A stretch of 64,000 bases of DNA from an uncultured Pirellulaceae bacterium (lineage in GTDB: Bacteria; Planctomycetota; Planctomycetia; Pirellulales; Pirellulaceae). The stretch lies in contig CAKQWG010000001.1 of the NCBI GenBank assembly GCA_934278005.1, positions 1 through 64,000 on the forward strand. Reading direction: 5' to 3'. A program made the position numbers and the translations under genes. The notes below the pieces were generated by a model. That model had not been told where the DNA came from, made no database searches, and was given only the letters and a program-made list of their open reading frames with translations. Each line of letters starts with the position of its first letter. Within the stretch, counting starts at the first letter, position 1. Shown one piece after another: positions 1 to 12,000 of this stretch.

Positions 1-3000
1 GCGGTCGGCAGCGAGAAGTCGGGTGCGTCGTTGACTGGGTCGACGGTAATGGTGAACGTCTTGGAGGTAAAGCGCACGTCGGGCTCAGTCAGCTCGTCGC
101 CATCCTTGAGCGTGACTACGACGGTCAGGTCGTGGCTGGCGCTGTTGGCATCGGGGCTGGTCTTGAAGGTCAGCGAGCCCTTGCCGGTGATCGGGTCCAG
201 AGTGATTGCCAACTGTTCAAACGCGCCGGCTGAGGAGGTGACGGAGTGCACGCGGACGGTTTGGTCGAGCAGTTCGCCGGGCTTGGTCAGCGGTCCGGGG
301 CGAGCATCGACGATAAAGTCGTTGATGGTGACGGCGGCTTGATCCTCGGCATAGGAGCTGGCCAGCAGATTGCTCTTGATGGTGAATTCGGGAGGCGCGT
401 TGACTGGGTCGGGCGGAAGTCCTTCGAGCACGGCCACGAGGTAGTCTTCGACTTCACCACCGATGGCCAGGCCACCGGGTGCTAGGCCACCTTGCAGGCT
501 GACGCGGAAGCGGGCGGCGGCAAAGCCGGTGGTGACGGTGGCGGGGGTGTCGATCATGAACACGTTCTCGCCGCCTACGACAGGTTGGCTGGTAGCGAAC
601 AGGTTCTCACCTGGATCGTCGAAGTCGCCGTCGTTATTCCAGTCGATCCAGGCGTCGAGCAAACCGGCACCGCTGGCGATGACGGTAATGGGCACAGCGT
701 CGGCCGAACCGGCGTCAAAGATGCCGCCGAAGCGGACGCCATCTTCATCATCGCCGATCACCGACAGGTGAGCTCCGCCGGTGGCGTTGACGGCAGCCGC
801 GGCGTGGCCCAAACGCAGCTTGCGGCCGTCGACTTGCGCGTTGATGGCATCGGCGATCGCGGTGGCCACGCCGGTGGCCGTGGCTGTGGCCAAATCGACG
901 TTGATGGCGACGCGTCCGGCCGCCACGGGAGTGTGCGGGGCTGTGGGGTCGATGTTATTGAGTTCGAACTGGACACTGCTGCCCGCTGCGTCGGTAATGG
1001 TCATGGTTTGTCCATCGGCCAGACCGGTCAGCACGGCGGGGACGACCAACTGCGCATTGCCGCTGGGCAGACGCGCTACGCCGGCAGCTCCGGCCAGGTC
1101 GATCGACTGGTCGGCAGTGCCACCCAAGCTGACGCGCGAGCCGATGGCCACCGGAGTCAGTCCGCTCAGGCGGCGCTCGAAGAGCACCGACTGCACCGCC
1201 GTGGCGACTCGAGCGGCAACTTGGTCTGCCGTGTCGGTGAGCAGCGTGGGAATCAGCACGCGAAGTGGGTCGGAGCTGGTGCCGAATTCAAAGGTGACCG
1301 ATGCCTCGGGGGAGACCGACGCGTCGCGGATGGTGAAGAATTGGCCAGCTACGGTGGCTCCGTTGGCGAAGCTCAAGACGGCTGGTCCGACGTTGCCCAG
1401 TGCAATGCCGCCCACGCTGCCGAGCGTTTCGAGAGCGACGGTAGCACCCAGGTCGGTATCGTCGCCGTCGGCCGCTGCGGTGGGTTGTCCGTTAGCGTCT
1501 GCGTCGACCAGGGTGCCCAGCACGAGCTGCGGGACATCGACGGGCAGCAGCACGTGGCGCGGGCCGTTGCCGTTGGTCACGCCGGCGGAGTTGGGAGCCT
1601 TGAGGACGGGGATGTTGATGCCATCGGCGTCGCCAAAATCGAGCGTGGCTTCGGGCATGACGATCGTGAACTGGGTCTGGCCGTTGGCGCGATTGGGGTT
1701 GAGCAGGTTGCCGGCTAGATCGGTGATGGCTTTCACGGGCGAGGCAGTCAGGCTGGCTCCCGTCGGGCTGACGAGGCTAGCGCCGCTGAGGGCGAGGTTG
1801 CGATCGCCGAGGATGTTGGCCTTGAGGCCTAGACCGGCGCTGTTGAGCGCGGTGCGGAGCTGGGCGACCACTTCGTAGTGGGTCATCGCCGCGCTGAACG
1901 GCACGGCGGCTGCGTTGGCGATGCTGGTGGAGCCGTCGCTATCGAATTCGAAGACGCGCGTGCCTCCGGCGTAGTCGACTGAGAAGTGGTCTCCGTCGGC
2001 TACTTCGGCGCCGCTGCCGACCGTCAGATTGAAGCGGTTGAGATTGTTGAAAGTGATCTCATAGGTGCTGTCGGTGCGCCAGATGCCGGCTTGTGGAGTT
2101 AGCCGCACGGTGCGGCTGTTGGCGTTGAAGCCGAAGACGTAGTCGACCCCTTCGGTGAGCAGGCGTCCGTTTTCGGTCAAGCTGATGGCGGCGGGGACCA
2201 CGCTGGCCGGATCGGGGCCGGTGCCGTTGTTGTCCTGCAGCAGAATGGAGAAGAACTCGAGCGTGCCTTGGGTCAGTTGGATCGTGGTTGGATTGCGATC
2301 CGAATCGACCAGCGCGGCGTCGTTATCTTGCGGTTGCAGGATGAAGGCTTCGAGCTGCAGGAAGTCGGAGCGGTCGACCGCGCCGCGATCCTTGAACACG
2401 TTGCCGCCGAGGCCGGCTGGTGAATTGACGCTCGGGTCATCCACGCGGCGTTGGCCGGTGACGTCCAGATCGGGCGCTAGCATGGGGCTTTCGGGCAGGC
2501 CGATGCCGTTTTTGACTTGGGCCAGCGCGGGGCGTTCCTGCAGAGCTTCAATGGAGCTGTCGATCGCTCGCGAGCCGGGGGCCAAGTAGAAGCGGCGGTT
2601 GGACACATCGACAAACAGCGGTGCGCCGGCGGCCAGGATTTCGGCGAACGAGCCGACACTCACGTTGACTGTGTTGGTCGTGTTGCCCTGGTACACGTTG
2701 CCGCCCAAAACGGCTGAGGAACCGAGCGGTGCGCGGACGCCGGTTCCGCTGCGGGCGATGATATTGTTCAGGATGGTGGGCGTGGCTCGATTCTCGATCA
2801 AGATCCCGTTATCAGCTCCGGCCAAGCCATAGATCGTGTTGTTGAGCACGCGTGCAATTTGAGCTGGAGCATCGCTACCAGCGTCCCCTTGCAGCCGAAT
2901 GCCGCCGGCCACGTTGCTGGCCACAATGTTACTGACAATGACTACGCCCGGGGCTAAGCCGCTAGGGTTGGCGGTGGGGAAAGCGATTGGAGCGCCCGGA

Positions 3001-6000
3001 TATGGGCGATTGCCGACGGTAGAGGAGAGCGCGGTCTGATCGCGGTTGCCCGCGGTGACATCGATACCGAACTGCTGGCTGTTGGTAATGGTATTGCCGA
3101 CCAGCAGCAGTTGCCCTTGCGGCTGCGATCGCTGGCTATCGCCTGCATCTTCGCCAAACGAGGTCTGTGTACCCCACAGCACTGGAGACAGGAACGTGTT
3201 GGCGGCAAAGCTGAAGTTACCTCGAGCGTCAGTGGCCACTTTGCCATGCAGGACGATGGTTGTGCCACCGCTTGGGGCAGCGTCACCATACACCGTGCCA
3301 TACGACATTTCACCTTGCAGGCTGGCCGTGACGTTGATCAGGTTCTGTACGGTAGGACTGTTGATCGTGTCGCGGATAGCGCGTGCGATCTCCTGCTGAG
3401 TGGCCTGTGCGGAGATGGAGATCGCCACGTGGCCGGGGGTGACCGCAGTGACGGCCGGTAGATTGTTACCGCTGTACACATCGAATTCGAAGGTCACCGG
3501 TGGGCGACCATCGGTGAGGGTGAAGGTAGCTCCATCGGGGATCGAGCCGGCGGCGGTGGGACGCACGAGGATGCCGACGGTTTGGCTCAGGCGATCGTTG
3601 GTATTGATCTGCCGAGCGAGTCCGAGGCGCCCGGTGACTTTATCGGAAGCGCCGTAGTCGGCCGCGGTGCGAACGGTCAGTTGATAGCGGCCAAGCTCGG
3701 GTTGGTCGACATCGTAGAGCGTCTTGGCATATTGGCGATTGGCGGCAAACGTGTTGTCTGCGGTAGCCGAGAAGACCATCTCGCCGCGCTCGGCGAAGCC
3801 GATGATGATATCGTCGATGTACAGACCTTCGCCCGTGTTGTTTTGCGTGCGTTCGTCCATGTGAGCCAAGCTGACTTGGCCGCCAGTGCGGGTGGTCGGA
3901 TTGACGCCGAAGAAGTCGCCGATGCGCTGGGTGGTCAGACCCATTTGGCTGGTGTTGTTCGACACGTCGTACTTGAACAATTGCAGCGTATCGCCCGTGA
4001 CCTTCCACACGTTCAGCCCGCCGCTTGGATCAGCGGCCATGTTATCGGCGTTGTTGAAGGTATCTGCGAGGGCCGCGCGGACGGCGTCGCGGACCTGGGT
4101 GGCGGTCATCTGCTTGTTGACCGGGATCTTGACTGCCGACGAGGCTTGTGGAAAGGCATTCAGTACAGCGGGATGCAGATCTGGACTGAGGTTGTATTCG
4201 GTAGCGGAGCCCTCGGGCAGGCCGGCGATAGACAGCACGCTGGGGCGCTGCGGGTCGAAGGTGATGTCACCTGGCGCGACCACGCCTGGGAAAATCGCAG
4301 GCAGTCGCGCGGCCAGTCTTTGCGCGATGGCGGCGGGACTATCGTTAAGCCCATAGCCCACGTTGTTGCCAGTATTGTTGGTGTTCGAGAACACAATGGG
4401 TACACCGTTGATGGTCAGCGTGCTGACGTCGCTGGTCAGATCGGCCGCGGCGGGCAGGTTGAGCACCAGGCCCATATCGAAGGCGAAATCTTGGGCGGCT
4501 CCAGCGGCTCCGTCGAGCGGTGTGACTGTAAAGCCAGTGCCGCTTTGCAGTTTGGAGCCGGCTACGGCGATCAGTTCGACGCCGCCGCGCAGGGCGTCGC
4601 CGGTTTGGAACGAAGCGGCCGTGCTGAATTCGAAGCGCAGGCGGACGTTCTCCTGCCCGGCAAAGGCACCAAGAGAAGTGCGGATCTGCCGCCAGCCAGT
4701 TTCGTCGTAGGCCTCTTGGGTCAAGAGTGGATTGCCGAAGGCATCGAAGTTGCCGCGATGGCCGGTCGGATAGATATAGCTGTCGAGTTCGTCGACGTTG
4801 GTATTGCCCGTGTGGTTGTTGCGGTTGAGGCCTTGGTCGCTGGCCGTGTTGTTGGTAGCCAGCAGGATCCACTGGCCGTCTTCGCCAGCGCCATACACGC
4901 GGAACGCGTCGCGCATGCGGCCGGTTTGCGTGAGGTCGCTGTTGGCGTTTTCGGTATCCAAGAAGTAGTTGAAATACAGCGTGGGCAGATCGTCGGCGCT
5001 GTAGCCGCGCAGGTCGATGGGATTGCTGACGGTCGCCCCGTGCGCACCGCCGGGCAGATTGTAGGTGCGGTTATAAGCGGCGACATCGTATAGCCCGGAC
5101 CAGTTGCCCTGTTGCCGCTGGTTGCCGGTGCTGTCTTGGAATCCGAAGTACAGGGCGCGGTCGCCCAGTCGTTCGCCATTTTGCGATCGATCGAAAGGTT
5201 CGGGGCGGCCGTGGCCCGCTTCGTTATCGCGCAGGTCGGTCAAGTGGAACAGGTTGACGTCCAGTGGCGAGAAGTCCATACCGACGACGTTGGGGCCCAA
5301 GCCGCCGCGGTCTGCGCTGTGCACTTTGTAGCTATAGCCGGGGAAGACGGGCTGCAGGGCACCATCGGTGTTCATGGCGTAGAGCGTGCCATCGGCGGTG
5401 GTTGCGAAGAGCATGTTGGCGTAGCGCCCGTTTTCCAAGTTGCGTGGACCGCGCGTCAGCCCGGTGAATTCGACCGGCGCGCCGTCATCCTCGACGACTG
5501 TCAAAGCGGTGGTTCCGCGGTAGCGATTCTCGCCGACGCCGACTGTCTCGTTAGCTGAGAAGGCCGAGTTGCCGTTGCCGATGTTGACGCGGTAGAACTC
5601 GCCCTGATCGCTAACTGCGTAGAGCGAGTTGCCGATCTGCGCCAGGCCGGTAACGGTACCGGAGGTGTACGGGCCGTCCGGATCGTCCACAGCGCCTGAT
5701 AGGAAGCGTCCGTATTCCACTTTTTGGGTTCCGGCGTGGTTGCCCACTAGACCATTGCCGGTCCGGTCCGCGTTGCCGGTAGGATTGACGACCGCGCCGG
5801 AGGTAGCGTCGAGTCGGTAGACCACGTTGGTCGCGTTGAAGACTTTCACGGAGGGGCCGGTAGGCCCGTCGGTGAGGATGCCATTGACGGCACCGTTGGC
5901 ATCGACCGTGGGCAGGTTGAAGGAGAGCGCACCGTTGGCTCGCGAACCGACGCCGAAGAGCTTCAGTTCGCTTGAGTCGGCGGTGGCGAAGGTCAGGCCG

Positions 6001-9000
6001 TTGAACACGAAGCCATCGCCTTGCGGCACGTTGCCTTGAGTGTTGCCATGGTCGCGCTGCTGCACGGCAAAGGCTGGCGTAGCGCCAAAGGCGGTCTGCT
6101 GGGCAGTATACGTTTGCAGCCCCGAGTTGCCGGCGACCGTTGCGCCGATGGGGACTGTCGCGGAGTCGACTGTGCCGGTCGAATTGAGCAGCAGCAGATT
6201 GCCGGTAGTGCTATCGATCTGATTGCCGGTGGAGGCCTCGGCCGCTACCAATCGCCCGTCTGGAGACATGGCCACGTCGCGCAGGCTGTTGGTGCTGGAA
6301 GCATCGCTGATGTACGCTTCGGGCGCGCCGGTGAAGGGGTTGGCCAATTGCAAAAGGCCATCGCTGCGAACCACGTAGGCGGTCAGGTCGGCTAGCGTCC
6401 ACTGCACCAAGTTGTCTGTGACGTTGCTGCTGAAGCTGACCTGTACGGGCGATCCACTGGTTTCGCCGAGCGTGGAGCCTTCGAAGCGATCCTGCGAGAT
6501 GCGCTGCACGGAGTTGATCGGCTCGAGGCGGGCAAGTGGATTGGAGGGATTGGCCTGTTGGAATTGATTGAGGGCGACCGCGGTCTGGCTGTTGTTGGTG
6601 ACCACGACGGTGTAGTTGCCGACGGGCAGTTCCGAAGCGCCGATGAACGGATCGCGCATGCCGCCGGAGCCGCGCGATAGATCGTCCAGATTGGCTCCGC
6701 GGCCCGGAGCGGCTTGGTCGTCGGCGATGTTCGAATCGGTGCCTACTAGCACCAGTCGATTGGCGCTGTCGAAGACCCACAGCGACGTGTCTGGTCGACC
6801 GAAGCCGTCGGCATAGTCGATGTCAAAGGCCATGCCGATGTGCGATCGCTGCTCGGCTGGATTGATGACTTGAACCGAACCGCGGGAAACGGTGAAGCTA
6901 TAGACGTCGATGGCATCGTCGTCGAAGAAACCTGAGACGGTCACTGAGCCGCGATCCGAAGCGGCGATATTGCCCAGCGCGGTCGTGGCGCCCGTCTCGG
7001 CGACTTGGCCTAACAAGGGCGAGCTGGCGACCATGCCGCGAGCTTCGATGCCGTTGGTGGCGAAGCGGATGTCGGCGTAGCGGACGGTCGAACCGGGAAC
7101 TTCATCGGTCTGCTGCATGCGCACTTGCAGGCGGTAGTTGCCGGTGGTCAAACCGCTGCGCTCGGCGGCGGGATCTTGCAGCTTGGCTGGCGCGTCGGCC
7201 GGTGCTAGGTTGCTGCTGCGGACGCGAACGTAGTAGGTATTGGTCGCACCGGTAGCGCCTGGCAAGAGGATCCGCATGCCGGCGTCGCGTGGATTGACTG
7301 AATAGAAATCGCGGGCGACGCCCGTGGCGTGGGTGTTCCTAGTGGCAAACGGGCTGTGCTCCAGCCCGGCCACGCTGTCGGTGGGCAGTGGGGACGGACC
7401 GCTCGAGTTGATATAGCGATTTTCCGCGCCCATGCTCTCGGCCAGCGAATTGTTGCTCTGGGCCAGGATGCGACCGCTGGCATCGAGCAGTTCGATGACC
7501 GAGTCGAGCGAGCCGCTGGTGCGATCGATATCGAGCCAGACTTGCGTGCCGGCCACAGCCGAAAAGCTATAGACGTCGAGGTCTTGGGGCGAGGCGATGG
7601 AGCCATCGACGACAAAGCCTAGCCTGAGGTTTTCATCGCCACCGCCCAGCGAGGCGGCAAGAGCGCCTAGGTTTTGCGCCGTGCCGACCACATCGTTAGT
7701 ACCGGTGTCCTGGAGTTGATCCGTCTCTAGTTCGATGAGCGTCTCGACATTGCGGTCATTGGCGTAGGGTTCGAAGCGGATGCTGCGCCAATCGCCGGGA
7801 GCGCCGACGGAGGGGCCGTTGTTGTTGGTATCCACCAGAGCTCGGCCGTTGGGATCGAAGCCGGCTCCGACCGTATCGTCTTGGATGCTAGTCATGACCA
7901 CTGGGAAGCCCGGGGCACCGATGACTTGCAACGTGCCGCCGATGCGATTGGCGATATCCAGCGGGCGGCCCATGGCGGTCAAACCCGCACCGCTGCCCAA
8001 TTTGACCACTAGGCTTTCGTCGGCGCGGCTTTGCAGGCGCAGGCCCCCTTCGCTGTGGAAATCTGGCACGATGATTTCGCTTTGCAGGATGTGCACGATG
8101 TCGGTGTCATCCCACACCGTTTCTGTGGAGAGCGTTTGCCCTCGGATGCGCATGCCGTTGAGGCCATTGCCCAGCAGTTGATTATTGCGCACCAGGGGGC
8201 CCATGTTGCCGATGCCGACGCGGCTGCGATCGGCGGTGCCGGGCTGGCGGCCGGGATCGGTGACGTTGCTGGTCTTCATGGCATTGGCGTTGACGCTGAT
8301 GGCGGCCGTGTTGCTGACCGAGTTGTCCATGAAGACGTTGTTGATCAACACGGGTTGGCTGCCGACGACGAACACGACGCTGGCGTCGTTAGGACCTTGG
8401 CCATTGCGGCTGCCACCCACGTTGCCACCCTGGCCCGAACCGTTGACTTCCAGACGGCTATTGGCCAAGCGCACGTCGGCTTGTTGTACTTCGACGGCGT
8501 TGAAGCCGGCGAAACCTCCGGCTACGCTGGTGACGCCGCCGCCGAAGGTGATCAGCGCGTGGTCGATACTCATCGTCGCTAGCGGACGCGTGACCAGTCC
8601 GCCCCAGTCGCCTGCGCCGGGGTTGCTGCCCGCGCCGTCGTTATTGGTATCGAACGTTCCGCCCGCGCCATAGCGATCATCAAAGCGACTGGTAAAGACG
8701 ATCGGTCGATCGGCGGTGCCTTCGGCGATGAGGTTGGCGCCCATGCCGACTTCGATGCGCGCACCGATGGATTTAACGATGATGCCCGGATCGATCTGCA
8801 GTCGCGCATTGGTTCGCGCGCGGTTGACCAAACCGGGAGTTGTGGCGGGCAGGGTGCCGGCCATGGTTCGGCCGGTGTCCTTGTAAGTTGTCGAACCGCT
8901 ATCGAGTTGGGCTACCAATTGGAACGGACCGCCGTCGAGGCTGCGCCACAGGCGGCGCGATACGAAATCGCCGCTGGCCTTGGGGAGTCCGGCGAGCAGT

Positions 9001-12000
9001 ACGGCTGATTGTCCGGCGGCCAGGGTGATCAGTGGCGTGGCTGCGCTGGTCACGCCTTCGGCTCCGTCCAAGTCCAGATTGGTGAGCTTGTACTGCACTG
9101 TGGAACCGACCAGCAGCGAGCCGCCGGTAGTTGGCGTTTGCTGGATCAGGCTCACGTTCGGGGCTACCGATTCTTGCAGCGCGCCACCCGGGGTGCCGCG
9201 GATGATCAGGTTTTCGCCGATGAGGTAGGTGATGTCGGTGTCGTCCCAGCGGGCGGCCACATCCAGCGTGGTCAGCGGACCACCGGCGGCGGTGGAAGTT
9301 TTGACGAACAGGCCGTTGATCGAGTTGTTGAGCAAGACGTTGCCGCGGATATCTGGGCCGACGCGGGCATAGTCGGGTCGGAAGCTGCCGGCGAACTGGT
9401 AGCGAGGTTCGGAGAAGCGCGTCTCTTCAAAGCTGTTCGGATCGGCCGAGATGGCCGCATCGGCGCTGAAGCGGATGGTGTTGTTGAGCAGTGTGGGGCG
9501 GCTCTCGGTCATCTTGATCGGACTGACGGTCGGGCTGGGAGCGGAGACGGTGATTTGGCCACCACCGTAGCGAATATCCGCGTGCGACACGAAGTTCAGG
9601 AAGATGCCATTGCGTTCGTAGCTGCCAAAACCTTCGCGGCGGTCGATGTCTTCATGGAAGTCCAGCCCGCCCCAATCGCCCGGGCCGGGTGTGGTGCTGA
9701 GCGGGTTGGTGTCCTTGCCCTGGGTCTCGTCGCGATAGCTGGTGAAGTTGACGGATTGCTGCGGCGTGCCCAGCACTTGCAGAGCGGACAGGCTGTGGTC
9801 GATCGAGGCGTTGAGGCTGCCTGTAGCAATGCGCGAGCCCTGCAATTTGAAAATGGCACCGGCGTCGATCATCATCGTCACGCCGCGCGGCACCTCCAGA
9901 TTCAGACCATCGGAGAGGACTTGATTGCCCACGCCGCCGCGGCCAATTTCATAGGCGGGACGGTTGTTCGACGCGCCGGGACTGCCCAGCACGCGGACGA
10001 TGTCGCCTGGCAGCAACAAGCCGGCTGGCCATTTGCTCAAGTCCAGCGTGTTGAGCGGCTGAGTTGGCGAGCCGAGGGCGGGCCCGGTTTGCGAGCCACC
10101 AAAGCTCTTGTCGACGAAGATGGTCTTGGGTTGTCCAGCGGCTGCCACGCCCACGGGAGCGGCCGCGCGGAACCAAAAATTGAAATTGCCGCCAGCGATC
10201 CCGTCGCCGTCGCCGTCGATCGGTGTGCCGGCGGTGTCTTCGATCGTGAACTTGAGGGCCGCGACTGATACCGTGGGACGGAAGTCGAGTTTGAGCTGGT
10301 AGTTGCCCTGGCTGACCGCACCGCTGCCGGTGTTGGGCACGATCGGATCGAAATCCTCGTTCCCCTTGCCGGTCACGCTGATGAAATACGTTCCCTGCGT
10401 CAATTCGGCGGTCAAGAACGAATCGCTGCTGTGGCTGTCGTTGTTAGTTGAGATCAGTTCGACGCCGCCGTCCGCCTTCTGCTTCCAGAGCACCAGGACC
10501 GTGTCGAGGTTGCTGCTAGCGGGCAGTCGCTCAGCGATGGTTTCGGCCGTCAGTCGCCCGGCTTGTCCGGCGGGAACCACAAACGAGTAGGTGTCGACAT
10601 CGCGATTATCCGGGCGGTACAAATGCTGACCGTGCACGATATCCGCGTCGCCTGGGAAGGAGAACTCCGATGGCAGGCCGGGATTGGGATTGGCGAGCGC
10701 CCCTTCGGAGCCCATGATGCCGTTGGGGGGAAGATCGTAGGTGTGTCCTAGGCCTAGCAAGTGGCCGATCTCGTGCATGGCGGTGGTAAAAAAGCCAGCT
10801 CCGAAGCTGTTGTCCCACGGTTCGGCGCCGTCCATGATGGCCAAGCTGCCGCCGGCGATGCCTCCCACACCGCCCGGCCCACTCTGCTCACCCAACGGAT
10901 ACAGATCGCCGACGACGATCGTCAACCCGCCGTCGCGGGTTTCAACAAAGTCGACTCCCATGACCGAGGAGTAGATCTCGAAGATCTCGCGGACCCGCGC
11001 GACTTGGTCCGAGGTGATGGAAGTATTGACGGGGCGTCCAGCGGCGTCTAAGCCGTAGGGACGGTCGAAGGCGAAATTGAACGAAGCCTGAGCAATCCGC
11101 GGATCGCTGTCGGCGCCGCCGTTCAAGTGCGTTTCATCTTGGATGTCGCGGTGGCCAGGGTCGACCATGCTGCCGGGGAAATCCAGCGGCAGTACGTTGG
11201 CACTGGTGGTTATGATGCTCTGATTGACGACTGCTGTAAAAGCGCTGCTCCAGGTGCCAAGCGGCGTTGCATTTTGGATCGTGCCGGCCGGATCGCTCGG
11301 ACTTAGCGTAGCCACCGTCTGCGGATTGGTAGTTGAAACGACTGCGTCGCGCGAGCCAACTCGCAGGCGATAGGAGCCCGCTCCGGCCAATTGATCGATG
11401 GGACGGGAAAACGTCAGCTCGGCCATGTCGCTGGCTGGATCGTAGGAGATCGACGTGGGCGCGAAGACTTGGTCGTCGTTCGGCTGGACCGTTTCGGCCG
11501 TGTGGATCAACTGGTAGAAAGCCGGATCGACCACGGTTGGATTGGGTGATACGGCTCCAGTGATAACTGGCGCAGTATGCAGGTCGTCGTTGTTGAAATA
11601 GACGCGGATCACGTTGGGTCGCGGCGTGAGCACGCCCGCCACGCGGTCGACGGGCTGCGGCACAATGGCCACGATGGTAGCTCCCAGCTCCAGATCGAAA
11701 TCGACCGAGTCGCGGGTCAGGTCGTCCGGGGTGGCGTCGATGGCGCGGGTTTGCAGTTCGAGCCCCGCGGCGTTTTTGATAGCGGTCAGACCTTGGGCCG
11801 GAGCGTCCTTACCGATCAGGTCCACGCGATACAGATCGTCCTGCAGCGGCGAGGAGAAGCGGAGCACGACGATGCGATTGTTGTCGCCAAAGCCTAGATA
11901 GCCAGGCTGTATAACCGAGTCGTTGGCGTTGCCGAAAATGCCGTCGCCGCCGGCGCGGGTCACGCGAATTCCGGCAGTCAAACTGACCGGGTCCAGATCG

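Noticed and set aside
492-5093. Long plus-strand frames of 400-500 codons opposite the giant gene
   Set aside because: They are antisense shadows of the GC-rich giant frame; their Asp/Val/Gly/Ala-rich composition is typical of reverse-strand readings.
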